Shown here: piece by piece, positions 53,631 through 62,503 of the stretch
How the letters are laid out: each line of letters opens with the position of its first letter
Numbering within the stretch: the first letter of the stretch is position 1
Assembly: GCA_017469545.1 (NCBI GenBank)
Contig: JAFUGE010000017.1
Coordinates: forward strand, 1-64,000
Direction of reading: 5' to 3'
DNA: 64,000 nucleotides
DNA from: Clostridia bacterium
GTDB lineage: Bacteria > Bacillota > Clostridia > TANB77 > UBA1234
Translations under genes and position numbers: made by a program
Notes under the pieces: model-generated
The model's database searches: none
Told to the model about the DNA's origin: nothing
What the model saw: the letters and a program-made list of their open reading frames with translations, nothing else

Positions 53631-53909
53631 ATGCAAATTACAGACATAAGATTAAAAAAGGTAAATTCTGAAAACAGAATGAAAGCAGTAGCTTCAGTAA
53701 CATTCGATGATGCTTTTGTAGTACACGATATTAAAGTTATTGAGAGCACAGAAGGCACATTTATCGCAATGCCAAGCAGAAGAACTCCAAAGGGAGAGTT
53801 CAAGGATGTTGCTCATCCAATCAATACGGAAACAAGAGAATACATCCAAAAAGCTGTTTTAGAGGCATATGCTAATGCAGAGGATGCGCCAGCTGGAGAA
53901 GCTGAATAG
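53631..53909 (+). CDS. spoVG: Septation/sporulation regulator SpoVG
   Basis: A 92-aa protein of SpoVG length: [52 protein letters not shown] and [16 protein letters not shown]. SpoVG is a DNA/RNA-binding regulator. In B. subtilis it is transcribed by sigma-H; upstream, GCAGGATTT about 60 bp before the gene is reminiscent of a sigma-H -35 but the match is weak. GAAAGGGGTG precedes ATG 53631. Confidence 0.96.
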   Translation: MQITDIRLKKVNSENRMKAVASVTFDDAFVVHDIKVIESTEGTFIAMPSRRTPKGEFKDVAHPINTETREYIQKAVLEAYANAEDAPAGEAE

Positions 53910-53918
53910 TGAATATAA

Positions 53919-53947
53919 TGGGCCGTCGTATGACGGTCTATTTTTTT
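53919..53947 (+). terminator. Terminator of spoVG
   Basis: GGCCGTC pairs with GACGGTC (one G-U) across GTAT, followed by TTTTTTT. Confidence 0.87.
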
Positions 53948-54034
53948 GTTTTAAAAATATCCTTCAAACCCTTGTCGAAAATGGGATAAATATGATATGA
54001 TTATAGCGATTACAAATGAGAAGGAGAAATAAAA

Positions 54035-56218
54035 TTGAAAAAGTTATTTTTTATCATGTTATTTATCGTCGCTTTTTCGTATTCGATTGCATTGGCAAGC
54101 ACGATGGAATTGCAATATGATGGAGAGACGCATCTATATGAAGGGCCAAATGTTAATTTGATTTTAAATGGGGAACCCTTTATCCCTTCTGAGGGACAAA
54201 TGCCACCAATTATTATTCAAGATAGGACTTTGGTTCCGGTAAGAGAGGTTTTCGAAAAGCTTGGCGGAGAAGTTATTTGGACGGCGGAAGAGAGAAAAGT
54301 AGATGTTTCTTTTGGAGAAAAAACCATTTCGCTTTGGCTAGACAAGACCACTAGCATTGTGGATGGCAAAGAGATTACACTTGATGTTCCGGCAAAATTA
54401 ATTAATGCCAAGACGATGGTTCCTGTGAGATTTATTTCTGAAAATGGTGGCCTAATTGTAGGCTGGGATGGAACGACAACTACTGTGACAGTGGACAAAC
54501 CGGACACAGAACATGAAATTGTAAAAATTACATCTGTGAAATTTGATAAAATCAATAACGCAGATTGCATTGTGGCAACCGTCAGTGATAAAACAACTTA
54601 CAAAGCTTTTGATATTAAATCTGAAGGAGAGCTACCTACTAGAATTATTTTAGATATTGACAATAGTAAATTTGATTTCGATTATCAAACGATTACTGTA
54701 AGCGATAGCGACGTCCTATCGCAAATCCGCTTCGGTGTACAAGAAAATGATGTGAATAGAATTGTTTTGGATATGAAACAAGATGCAAAATATTCTGTCG
54801 TGCAAACCGAGGATGGGAAAAATATTTATTTAGCTTTGACTTCGAATTTTGCTCTTACAGATAACCCTACGACAGAGCCTAGCGACCAGCCAGGAGAGAC
54901 AGAGCCTGCTGAGCCAGCGAATACTAAGCCAGGGGAAAGTGAAGTAACAGAGCCTACTCAGCCTCAAGACGAAGAGCCGGCAAGCGGAAATGAATCTACA
55001 GAGCCAGAACCAGTGCCAGAAAACAAACCTGAGATAACCAGTAAGATAACCTCTATAAAATATAGTACTGCTTCCGAAAAAGTAAGGATTATACTTGACA
55101 GCAAGTTTGAATATGAATTAACGGAACTAGAAAATCCAAAGAGGATTGTGCTTGATTTTAAGAACAGTGCACTCAAATTAGAAGGGCCGGATACAATTAC
55201 ACTAAAGAATAACGCAATTTCTACCGTTGTTGCTTCTACTAATGAGGACGGCACCGCTAGAATTGAAATCACGATGTCTAATAACGCAAGCTTCGAACTT
55301 TCTAAAAAAACTTCGGAATTGCAAGTAAAAGTGGAACAGCCATCTTACAAAGATGTTGAGTATACTAACAAGGGAGACTATGCCGAGATTATTTTATCAG
55401 ATGTGGACTTAAATGCACTTACTAAGTTACAAAGTAAAACAACGAAAAAGTATACAATCAAGTATTCTTCTTCAAAATTCAATCCAGGTTCTGGAGCCAT
55501 AGAAATAGACGACGAATTTGTTAAGAAGATTACAGTTACCAGTACAAAAATAACAATATCAGATGCCGGCAATGTGAAATACACGGCAGTACAAAAAGGA
55601 AATGATGTTGTGTTTACCATTAAGAAAGCAAATGCACAAGAAGAAAAAATCATATTACTTGATGCCGGGCATGGAGGAAATGATCCTGGTGCCATCAATG
55701 GCTCTGATAATGAAAAGACGCTTAATTTAAAGATTATGCTAAAGCTAAAAGATTTACTAGAAAATGCGGGATATACTGTTTATACGACGAGAGAATCGGA
55801 TGTTACGCTAACTGTTAATGACAGAGTATATTTGGCTACTAAAGATTATCCAGAAGCATCGTTATACGTTTCTGTACATAACAATTCTCTAGATAATAAG
55901 AATTATTCTGGAACGCTTGTCATGTATTGTAACAGAGATACTTCAAGTTATGGAATAACGAATAAAGAATTTGCATCTTATGTATTAAATGAATTAGTAG
56001 ATAATTTAGGCACAATAAACAGAGGATTTATTGAAGTAAAAGAAAATGATACGTCTAAGAGAGTGCTTACAGAAGTGCCAATGCCTTCGATACTTTGTGA
56101 AGTTGCGTTTGTTTCCAATGATCAAGAGCTAGCAAGATTGAAGACGGATAAATTCCAATCACAAGCTGCGGAAGCAATCTTTAACGGCATTGAAAAAGCG
56201 CTAAATAAAATGAATTAG
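54035..56218 (+). CDS. N-acetylmuramoyl-L-alanine amidase with AMIN domains
   Basis: A 727-aa secreted protein. Signal peptide (FFIMLFIVAFSYSIALAS), then a copper amine oxidase-like N-terminal domain (LILNGEPFIPSEG, LVPVREVFEKLGGEV, MVPVRFISENGG), two AMIN-type domains separated by a Glu/Pro/Thr-rich linker (about residues 285-330), and a C-terminal Amidase_3 domain with LLDAGHGGNDPGAI, YTTRESD, SVHNNS and the final catalytic Glu in LCEVAFVSN. It cuts the amide bond of peptidoglycan stems. The start is TTG 54035, seven to eight bases after AAGGAG. It begins an operon with the DivIVA-like gene. Confidence 0.9.
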   Translation: MKKLFFIMLFIVAFSYSIALASTMELQYDGETHLYEGPNVNLILNGEPFIPSEGQMPPIIIQDRTLVPVREVFEKLGGEVIWTAEERKVDVSFGEKTISLWLDKTTSIVDGKEITLDVPAKLINAKTMVPVRFISENGGLIVGWDGTTTTVTVDKPDTEHEIVKITSVKFDKINNADCIVATVSDKTTYKAFDIKSEGELPTRIILDIDNSKFDFDYQTITVSDSDVLSQIRFGVQENDVNRIVLDMKQDAKYSVVQTEDGKNIYLALTSNFALTDNPTTEPSDQPGETEPAEPANTKPGESEVTEPTQPQDEEPASGNESTEPEPVPENKPEITSKITSIKYSTASEKVRIILDSKFEYELTELENPKRIVLDFKNSALKLEGPDTITLKNNAISTVVASTNEDGTARIEITMSNNASFELSKKTSELQVKVEQPSYKDVEYTNKGDYAEIILSDVDLNALTKLQSKTTKKYTIKYSSSKFNPGSGAIEIDDEFVKKITVTSTKITISDAGNVKYTAVQKGNDVVFTIKKANAQEEKIILLDAGHGGNDPGAINGSDNEKTLNLKIMLKLKDLLENAGYTVYTTRESDVTLTVNDRVYLATKDYPEASLYVSVHNNSLDNKNYSGTLVMYCNRDTSSYGITNKEFASYVLNELVDNLGTINRGFIEVKENDTSKRVLTEVPMPSILCEVAFVSNDQELARLKTDKFQSQAAEAIFNGIEKALNKMN

Positions 56219-56228
56219 GAGGTTTAAA

Positions 56229-56648
56229 ATGGAAGACAATATTTCAAAAGGATTATTTGGCTTAAACAAAAAAGAGGTTGAGTCTTACATAGCAGATTTG
56301 AAACGTGATTATGAGGAGGAGCTTTCTAGACAAAATGCGGAGCTACAGTCTATGAAAGCAGAAAATTCCAAATTAAACGAAAGATTAAATCAATTTTTAA
56401 ACGATAAAAAAGAGATGGAACTTGCCAAGCAAAATATTTCGGACGTGTTATTCAAAGCGCAAGAACAAGCAAAACAAATCTTAGAAGATGCCAGAACAAA
56501 GGCAGCAGAAGAGCGTCAAGAATTAGACGTACTGATGGAACAAGAAAAAGAAAAATTAATTGATGCCAAACTAGAACTTGCTATGCTAAAAGATAAGGCA
56601 AAAGAAGTGATGTTAAAGTTTTCTGACGACATTACAAATTTGCAATAA
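56229..56648 (+). CDS. DivIVA-domain coiled-coil protein
   Basis: A 139-aa protein starting ISKGLFGLNKKEVESYIADL, which matches the DivIVA/GpsB N-terminal motif (F..GL...EV..Y), followed by a long coiled coil rich in Glu, Lys and Gln. DivIVA proteins sense curved membrane and recruit division or wall enzymes. It starts ten bases after the amidase stop (AGGAGG), implying joint expression and a role in placing the hydrolase. Confidence 0.82.
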   Translation: MEDNISKGLFGLNKKEVESYIADLKRDYEEELSRQNAELQSMKAENSKLNERLNQFLNDKKEMELAKQNISDVLFKAQEQAKQILEDARTKAAEERQELDVLMEQEKEKLIDAKLELAMLKDKAKEVMLKFSDDITNLQ

Positions 56649-56663
56649 TGTTCTAATACGTAA

Positions 56664-56699
56664 AATCGCCTAATACAATATGTTAGGTGATTTATTTTG
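56664..56699 (+). terminator. Terminator after the DivIVA-like gene
   Basis: AAATCGCCTAA pairs with TTAGGTGATTT across a nine-base loop, then ATTTTG. One G-U pair. Confidence 0.7.
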
Positions 56700-56735
56700 A
56701 TTAAAATTAGAGTATTATCTTTGCGTGAAGTTATC

Positions 56736-57758
56736 ATGAAATTCATATTGTTCATTGGATTGATTGTGATCATATATCTATCGATTGTTTGTGCGATTTA
56801 TTTGGCAGGCCATCATTCTGAAAAGACAGAAAAAGTGATTATTGACAGTACGCTACTGGCGTATCATAAGGATACTTCTAGGAAAAGTGACGTAGAAATT
56901 ATCAGGCAGGAATTGGGCGTTTTAAGGACGATTGACATTGACGACGAGACGGAGCAAAAAGAAGAAATGCCAGAACAAGCTGTAGTGGAAAATAAGCAAG
57001 AAGAAGTTTCTTCGATACACGAGTTTTACGCCCAGAAAATTTCGGATAGTAAATATAAAGTTGGCTCTGTCTATATCAATAGTTATTTAAAACAGGATAT
57101 TAATCTAGCAGAGTTATCTGAGCCATTGGAAATTACTACAAGCAAGCCTTGTAGTGTATTGATTTACCACACACACACGTCTGAAAGTTACACCATCGAC
57201 AATACACATTACAGCGATTATTATCGCACAGAGGATAATCAATATAACGTCGTCGCTGTCGGGAAATATTTAGCTGGCTACCTTGAAAATGATGGGTTTC
57301 AAGTGGTACAAGACACTACCAAACACGACTATCCTTCTTATAACGGGGCCTATAAAGCTTCGCTTGCTACCGTTGAAAAGCATTTAAAAACAGAAAGCTA
57401 TGACATCATATTTGATATCCATAGAGACGCTTTATCCGGCAATTCCAAATTTAGACCAACAGCCGAAATTAACGGAGAAACAGCCGCGAAAATTATGATT
57501 GTTGTTGGCACAAACGACGCAGGACTGGAGCACCCTAACTGGATGAAAAATTTTAAGTTTGCGATTGCCCTGCAAGAAAAAGGAAACGAGATGTACCCGG
57601 GGCTATTTCGCGATATGCACTTAAGCACTTCACGATATAACCAACACACCTCCGACAAAACGTTAATCATAGAAGTCGGTGCAACCGGAAACACGATGGA
57701 AGAAACCAAAACCGCTATGAAATATTTTGCCGATGTCTTAAATGCACTAATCAATTGA
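56736..57758 (+). CDS. spoIIP: Stage II sporulation protein P-like amidase/endopeptidase
   Basis: A 340-aa protein with an N-terminal membrane anchor (FILFIGLIVIIYLSIVCAIYL), a linker, and the SpoIIP catalytic domain: VLIYHTHTSESY, VVAVGKYLAGYL, FDIHRDA, VGTNDAGLEHPNW, and IIEVGATGNTMEE near the end. SpoIIP works with SpoIID and SpoIIM to degrade peptidoglycan during engulfment. I start at ATG 56736 because the hydrophobic anchor follows it directly; no good ribosome binding site is visible (GTGAAG). An in-frame TTG at 56697 overlaps the preceding terminator. Confidence 0.9.
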   Translation: MKFILFIGLIVIIYLSIVCAIYLAGHHSEKTEKVIIDSTLLAYHKDTSRKSDVEIIRQELGVLRTIDIDDETEQKEEMPEQAVVENKQEEVSSIHEFYAQKISDSKYKVGSVYINSYLKQDINLAELSEPLEITTSKPCSVLIYHTHTSESYTIDNTHYSDYYRTEDNQYNVVAVGKYLAGYLENDGFQVVQDTTKHDYPSYNGAYKASLATVEKHLKTESYDIIFDIHRDALSGNSKFRPTAEINGETAAKIMIVVGTNDAGLEHPNWMKNFKFAIALQEKGNEMYPGLFRDMHLSTSRYNQHTSDKTLIIEVGATGNTMEETKTAMKYFADVLNALIN

Positions 57759-57781
57759 TAGCATGTGTCCCTACGGAGGAG

Positions 57782-57810
57782 TTGACAATTTACATAAAGT
57801 GTGATATATT
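57782..57810 (+). promoter_or_regulatory. Promoter of the 79-aa islet gene
   Basis: TTGACA (57782-57787), 17 bp, TATATT (57805-57810). The box and spacer resemble the WG-repeat gene promoter (ATTTRCATAAA in both). Confidence 0.85.
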
Positions 57811-57863
57811 ACTTTTGCGATGTTGATTACAATACTTCCGGGATATAGAAAGGGAGGAGCTTT

Positions 57864-58103
57864 ATGGCGAAAGAGTTTATTATCCACTTAAGCGATGGCA
57901 CAACCAAAACTGTCGTTGGCTTGGAACGTTTTTTTGTGTGCTACACAGCATACGGGTCTGCACATTATTTTGCGTTAGCCTTTCAGGACTCCGTTTGGAG
58001 GCAATGCAAAATTTGCGAGTCAGATAACCGCAAAGAACTTGAGGCGCTAAAAGAAAGACTCGATCGGGCGTATGCTCGCGGGGATAACGAAATTTGGCTG
58101 TAG
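57864..58103 (+). CDS. 79-aa protein of unknown function
   Basis: ATG 57864 follows GGGAGGAGC. The product starts MAKEFIIHLSDGTTKTVVGL, has an aromatic middle (ERFFVCYTAYGSAHYFALAF) with Cys, and a charged C-terminal helix (ELEALKERLDRAYARGDNE). Codons end in C or G more often than in neighbours, and codon 68 is an in-frame CGG (58065) read in the zero frame. It has its own promoter and terminator. Function is unknown; it is one of four similar self-contained units in the window. Confidence 0.65.
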   Translation: MAKEFIIHLSDGTTKTVVGLERFFVCYTAYGSAHYFALAFQDSVWRQCKICESDNRKELEALKERLDRAYARGDNEIWL

Positions 58104-58110
58104 AAGCAAA

Positions 58111-58139
58111 AAGGTAGAGATTTTTTCTCTGCCTTTTTT
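58111..58139 (+). terminator. Terminator of the 79-aa islet gene
   Basis: AAGGTAGAGA pairs with TCTCTGCCTT (one G-U) across TTTTT, followed by TTTT. Confidence 0.85.
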
Positions 58140-58206
58140 CATGTTTGCAAGGAAATTCATTTTATGGTATGATGGCATAGAGAAAATAAATGGTGGAGAT
58201 GGACGG

Positions 58207-59013
58207 ATGGAAAAACTAGATTTTTTAATTGAATATTTACTGAAAGAAAGAGGAGAAAGTGTCGAGCGCATTCCAATAAACGAAATAGAGAAGAAAAGGC
58301 TGTATCGTGGGCTAGTCAATTTACGAGAGCCAAAAGAAATCTCTTTGGAATTTCTAGAAGCAGAAGATTTATTTTTACAGGAAGAGCTTGAGAAAAAAGG
58401 AATAACGGATGTTTCGACAATTCAAACAGTAAAAGAAAATTATCCTAATTCAGCTTTAAAAAATCCTGATAAGATATGTTTATGGCGAGGAGATATTACA
58501 AAATTGAAAATTGATTGCATCGTGAATCCCGCTAATTCTCAGGGCCTTGGCTGCTTTTCGCCAAATCATAATTGCCTGGATAATCAAGTCCAAACCTTTG
58601 CAGGTGTGCGACTTAGGCTTGCATGTAATGAAATCATGAAAGCGAAAGAGTATCATTTAAAGACTGGGGAAGCAATCATAACAGAAGGATATAACTTGCC
58701 TGCTAAACATGTCATTCATACGGTTGGACCAATTATTGTGTGGGAAGTAACCAAAGAACAGGAAGTAGAGCTTGCTAATTGCTATCTTAATTCACTAAAA
58801 CTTGCTATCGAAAACAATCTAAGGACAATATCATTTCCGGGCATTTCGACGGGGGTATTTCGCTTTCCAAAAGATAGGGCATGTAAGATTGCAATAGATA
58901 CTGTAGACCAATTCTTAAGCGAGAATCGAGAGAAAATGGACAAAGTCGTATTTAATTTATGGGACGAGGAGGATGTGAAAAACTATGAAGGATATATTGC
59001 AAATCATTCGTGA
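58207..59013 (+). CDS. Zinc-type macrodomain ADP-ribosyl hydrolase
   Basis: A 268-aa protein. An N-terminal helical region precedes a macrodomain with RGDITKLKIDCIVNPANSQG, then GCFSPNHNCLDNQVQTFAG (the Cys/His zinc insert of the SirTM-linked class), GEAIITEGYNLPAKHVIHTVGP and FPGISTGVFRFP. These remove ADP-ribose from proteins. The start ATG 58207 follows GGTGGAGATGG. The next gene is a SirTM sirtuin whose start overlaps this stop by about 29 bases, matching the known macrodomain-SirTM operon. Confidence 0.9.
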   Translation: MEKLDFLIEYLLKERGESVERIPINEIEKKRLYRGLVNLREPKEISLEFLEAEDLFLQEELEKKGITDVSTIQTVKENYPNSALKNPDKICLWRGDITKLKIDCIVNPANSQGLGCFSPNHNCLDNQVQTFAGVRLRLACNEIMKAKEYHLKTGEAIITEGYNLPAKHVIHTVGPIIVWEVTKEQEVELANCYLNSLKLAIENNLRTISFPGISTGVFRFPKDRACKIAIDTVDQFLSENREKMDKVVFNLWDEEDVKNYEGYIANHS

Positions 59014-59800
59014 AGCGGATAGTGTTTTGATTGGCGCTGGCTCCGGGCTTTCGACGGCTGCTGGAATTGATTATGGCGGAGAAAGTTTTCAAAGAGAATT
59101 TAAAGAATTTATTGAGAAATATGGGTTTCGAGACTTATATACTTCTTCCTTTTATGATTTTGCAACGCAGGAGGAGTATTGGGCTTACTGGGCAAAACAT
59201 ATTGATTTTGCAAATACTGGCAGAGAGGGAACTGAGCTTTATCGAAAAATTTATGAAGCGGTGAAAGATAAAAATTATTTTGTCATTACAACCAATGTGG
59301 ACGACCAGTTCTATAAAACGGGATTTGACAAGGACAAAATATTTAGAGTGCAGGGAAGCTATCGCTATATTCAGTGTAGCAATGCCTGCCACAATAAGCT
59401 TTACGACGATAAAGACATGGTAGAAGAAATGTTAAAAAACATTGATTCTGATTTGAAAGTTCCACAAAAATTAGTGCCGATTTGTCCTGTTTGCGGAGAA
59501 AATATGGAGCCAAATTTGAGGAAAGATGGTTATTTCGTAGAGGACGAACTATGGGATAAACAGAGCGATGCTTACCATCATTTTCTAGAAGAAAATCAAG
59601 AGAAAAAACTTGTGCTGTTTGAGTTTGGCGCTGGTTTTAATACGCCAACGATTATCCGTTTCCCATTTGAAAAATTTACGCTTCAAAATCAAAATTGGAC
59701 ATTGATAAGGTTTAATAAAGATACTAGCACGTTTTACGACCTAGGGGAGCGCTATGTTCCAATGAACGGTGATGTAACGGAAATTTTTAAAAATATTTAA
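58985..59800 (+). CDS. SirTM-class SIR2 family ADP-ribosyltransferase
   Basis: A 271-aa class M sirtuin. NAD site GAGSGLSTAAGIDYGG, then ITTNVDDQFYKTGF, FRVQGSYRYIQCSNAC, a zinc site formed by CSNAC and CPVCGENM, and FEFGAGFNTPTIIRFP. In characterised bacteria SirTM ADP-ribosylates a lipoylated GcvH-like protein in response to oxidative stress, and the partner macrodomain removes the mark. It overlaps the macrodomain gene and is not accompanied here by a gcvH-L or lplA gene, so the target is unknown. A terminator-like AT-rich end and an RNA gene follow. Confidence 0.88.
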   Translation: MKDILQIIREADSVLIGAGSGLSTAAGIDYGGESFQREFKEFIEKYGFRDLYTSSFYDFATQEEYWAYWAKHIDFANTGREGTELYRKIYEAVKDKNYFVITTNVDDQFYKTGFDKDKIFRVQGSYRYIQCSNACHNKLYDDKDMVEEMLKNIDSDLKVPQKLVPICPVCGENMEPNLRKDGYFVEDELWDKQSDAYHHFLEENQEKKLVLFEFGAGFNTPTIIRFPFEKFTLQNQNWTLIRFNKDTSTFYDLGERYVPMNGDVTEIFKNI

Positions 59801-59807
59801 AAAATAG

Positions 59808-59836
59808 TTGACATTTTAAAAATGAATGAGTATAAT
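59808..59836 (+). promoter_or_regulatory. Consensus promoter of an orphan RNA
   Basis: Perfect TTGACA (59808-59813), 17 bp, TATAAT (59831-59836). Start near 59843. No ORF with a ribosome binding site follows for 500 bp. Confidence 0.85.
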
Positions 59837-59842
59837 ATATTA

Positions 59843-60219
59843 GCTGTTTTATTTTATAGCATTGAAAAAGATAATTATCTTGAAAGGGTATAGCTTAAAT
59901 GATAAAGCGGTAATGTGTAGAACATCTACATTGTTGAGCCTACGACAGGGTCTGGCTCGGGAAGAGCTTTCAACAATAAGATGTCAAGATATCATTGAGC
60001 GACGAGGCTGACACATTACAGTTGATGGTTTAAATCCATCTGCCCTTATTAAAAAGATTTGCGACGCTTCGCGGATCTCATACCTTGTTTCAAGGGTGTT
60101 CTAAGGTAGATGCGCTACCTTGGGTGAGGTTTTCCTGCAAGGCAGGACTGGTGGACGACAGTGCCTCTCCCGAAATAACCCTATTTCATTCCCATGGCAA
60201 TTGCTGTGGGAATTTTTTT
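59843..60219 (+). ncRNA. Unidentified structured RNA, about 375 nt
   Basis: Bounded by a perfect promoter (59808-59836) and a terminator hairpin. It contains nested helices: TAATGTGT/ACACATTA (59911/60011), ACATCT/AGATGT, ATTGTTGA/TCAACAAT, GCTC/GAGC with a GGGAA loop; GATGG/CCATC; GATTTGCGA/TCGCGGATC (60056/60069); CCTTG/CAAGG; AAGGTAG/CTACCTT; and GGGTGAGG/CCTCTCCC (60122/60164) enclosing two small hairpins. No open frame with a ribosome binding site is seen. I looked for the signatures of RNase P RNA, tmRNA, 6S and SRP RNA and could not match them. It could be a diverged known class, a riboswitch leader for the following gene (unlikely, as a terminator and a new promoter intervene), or a new RNA. 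Confidence 0.7.
60188..60219 (+). terminator. Terminator of the orphan RNA
   Basis: ATTCCCATGGC pairs with GCTGTGGGAAT across AATT, followed by TTTTTTT. Confidence 0.85.
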
Positions 60220-60288
60220 GTATCTTTTTGCTGTATGATGGACTTTCAAATATCATTTGTTTTTCATGACAATGTCACGCCAAAAAGC

Positions 60289-60318
60289 TTGACTTTTAGC
60301 CCCTCAAAAGTATATAAT
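60289..60318 (+). promoter_or_regulatory. Promoter of the GT2-pgi-GH15 operon
   Basis: TTGACT (60289-60294), 18 bp, TATAAT (60313-60318), 33 bp before the GT2 start. Confidence 0.7.
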
Positions 60319-60350
60319 TTACTTGAAATTTTAGGCGTGTGGAGGTTTGT

Positions 60351-61253
60351 ATGTTTTCACTGGTAATACCGGCTTTTAATGAGGAAAAATGTTTGTACGA
60401 GAATATCAATGAGATTGTCAAATATGTTCAAAAGTATGATTACGAAATGATACTCATTGACGATGGCTCTAAAGATAATACTTGGGGTGTCATTCAAAAA
60501 TTGCATAGTGAGAATAGTCATATTCGTGGGATACGCTTTAGTAGAAATTTTGGCAAGGAATATGCGCTTTGTGCGGGAGTTGCTGAAGTGCAGGGAGACG
60601 CGGCTATCATTATGGATTCGGATTTGCAGCATCCTCCCGAGTATATTGACGCTATGATTGAGAAGTGGAGCGAGGGATATAAAGTCGTAGAGTGTGTAAA
60701 AGAGCAAAGAGGCAAAGAAACACTTAAAAATAGGATTAGCGCCAATGCTTTCTATGGTTTGCTATATAAGTTTACCGGATATAATTTGAAAAACGGATGT
60801 GATTTTAAGCTGTTAGATAGGCAGGTTGTCGACGAGATTAATCAATTAAAAGAGTCGCAAGTATTTTTTCGAGGACTTGTAGAGTGGGTTGGTTTTAAGA
60901 AGTGCCAGATTTTCTATACCATGAAAGAGCGCCAGGGAGATACTTCGAAATTTAATGTCAAATCGCTTTCTAAGCTTGCTCTAACGGCGATTACTTCTTT
61001 TTCGTCTTCACTGCTATACTTAACGATTTTCTTAGCGATTTTGTTTTTTGTCATTGCCATTATTTTAGGCATTCAAACGTTAGTAAATAAGATTAGTGGA
61101 AATGCGCTTACGGGATTTACAACAGTGATTTTACTGCAGCTGATTATTGGTGCTTGCGTACTAGGGTGTCTTGGAATTATTGGTGTTTATATTTCGAAAA
61201 TATACGACGAAGTAAAGCAGAGACCAAGATACATTATTAGCGAAAAAATATAA
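60351..61253 (+). CDS. GT2 family glycosyltransferase with C-terminal membrane helices
   Basis: A 300-aa GtrB/DPM-like enzyme. The N-terminal catalytic domain starts [17 protein letters not shown] and has [22 protein letters not shown] (the DxD metal site) and a [11 protein letters not shown] acceptor motif; two membrane helices (about residues 215-240 and 260-285) follow. Such enzymes transfer a sugar to undecaprenyl phosphate. ATG 60351 follows GTGGAGG. It begins an operon with pgi and GH15. A GtrA partner exists in the window only as the pseudogene at 3535. Confidence 0.88.
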   Translation: MFSLVIPAFNEEKCLYENINEIVKYVQKYDYEMILIDDGSKDNTWGVIQKLHSENSHIRGIRFSRNFGKEYALCAGVAEVQGDAAIIMDSDLQHPPEYIDAMIEKWSEGYKVVECVKEQRGKETLKNRISANAFYGLLYKFTGYNLKNGCDFKLLDRQVVDEINQLKESQVFFRGLVEWVGFKKCQIFYTMKERQGDTSKFNVKSLSKLALTAITSFSSSLLYLTIFLAILFFVIAIILGIQTLVNKISGNALTGFTTVILLQLIIGACVLGCLGIIGVYISKIYDEVKQRPRYIISEKI

Positions 61254-61269
61254 ACAAAGGAGAAAAATT

Positions 61270-62502
61270 ATGAAATTAACTTATGATAAATCAATGATAA
61301 CGGAAGAATATCACGCAAAGGCAGTGGAAGCATTTAAGGCGCTTCATAATGGCACGGGAGAGGGCAATGATTTCCTAGGATGGCTTGATGTTTCGATTTC
61401 AAATGAAGAGATAGCAAAAATTAAAAAGGCCGCTACAAAAATTAGAAACAGTTCAGATGTATTAATTGTGATTGGAATTGGTGGTTCATACTTGGGCGCA
61501 AGGGCTGCGATAGAGGCTTTGTCGCATCACTTTTTTCCGAAAAACGTTATCTTTGCAGGAAACAATTTAAGTTCGGATTATATGAATGATTTGCTTGATT
61601 TTATCAAAGACAAAGATGTATCACTAAACGTCATTTCGAAATCAGGCACGACAACCGAACCTGCCATTGCTTTTAACATTCTTAAAAAATGGATGGACGA
61701 AAAGTACGGCGAAAGCGCAAAAGAGAGAATTTATATTACCACAGACAAAGAAAAAGGAATCCTAAAAGAGCAAGCGGATAGAGAGGGCTATGAGACGTTT
61801 GTTGTGCCAGACGATATTGGCGGAAGATATTCTGTACTAACGGCCGTTGGTCTACTTCCAATTGCTGCTGCTGGGATTAACATTGATAAAATTTTAGAGG
61901 GCGCACGCAAAGCAAAAGTGGCTTTTGCAGAACTAGAAAATAACGCTTGCTTGGAATATGCAACGCTTCGCAATATTTTATACGGGCAAGGAAAGAAGAT
62001 TGAACTTCTTGTGAATTATGAGCCTAAGATGCATTATTTCACAGAGTGGTGGAAACAGCTATTTGGCGAGAGTGAGGGAAAAGAAGGCAAAGGAATTTTC
62101 CCTGCAGGCGTAGATAATACGACGGATTTGCATTCTATGGGGCAGTATATTCAAGAGGGGGAAAGACATTTATTTGAGACAGTCATCCATATTGAAAATC
62201 CTTATCGTGATATCGAGATTCATTGCGACGAAAAGAAACTTCAATTTTTAGATGGGAAAACCTTAAACGAGGTCAATCGTATGGCAATGCAAGGAACCGC
62301 CATTGCACACACGAATGGTAAGGTGCCTAACCTTATGGTTACGATAGAAAAGCTAGACGAGGAGAGTATCGGAGAATTAATTTATTTCTTTGAAAAATCT
62401 TGTGGTATCAGCGGATATATGCTTGGTGTCAATCCTTTTAATCAGCCAGGCGTAGAAGCATATAAAAAAGAAATGTTCAGACTATTAGGAAAAGGAGAAT
62501 GA
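61270..62502 (+). CDS. pgi: Glucose-6-phosphate isomerase
   Basis: A 410-aa protein of the short PGI type: [70 protein letters not shown] and [14 protein letters not shown]. It interconverts glucose 6-phosphate and fructose 6-phosphate. AAAGGAG precedes ATG 61270. It sits between a glycosyltransferase and a glucoamylase-type enzyme, consistent with glucan handling. Confidence 0.96.
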   Translation: MKLTYDKSMITEEYHAKAVEAFKALHNGTGEGNDFLGWLDVSISNEEIAKIKKAATKIRNSSDVLIVIGIGGSYLGARAAIEALSHHFFPKNVIFAGNNLSSDYMNDLLDFIKDKDVSLNVISKSGTTTEPAIAFNILKKWMDEKYGESAKERIYITTDKEKGILKEQADREGYETFVVPDDIGGRYSVLTAVGLLPIAAAGINIDKILEGARKAKVAFAELENNACLEYATLRNILYGQGKKIELLVNYEPKMHYFTEWWKQLFGESEGKEGKGIFPAGVDNTTDLHSMGQYIQEGERHLFETVIHIENPYRDIEIHCDEKKLQFLDGKTLNEVNRMAMQGTAIAHTNGKVPNLMVTIEKLDEESIGELIYFFEKSCGISGYMLGVNPFNQPGVEAYKKEMFRLLGKGE

Positions 62503-62503
62503 G

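Noticed and set aside
58072-58206. N-terminal extension of the macrodomain gene
   Set aside because: The extension crosses the terminator and lies before the ribosome binding site; ATG 58207 fits the domain start.
59843-60219. tmRNA or RNase P RNA
   Set aside because: Size fits, but I do not see the tmRNA acceptor ends with CCA, nor the conserved GAGGAAAGTCC core of RNase P RNA.
60085-60366. 93-aa ORF over the orphan RNA
   Set aside because: No ribosome binding site, atypical Cys/Phe-rich composition, and it runs through a terminator and a promoter.
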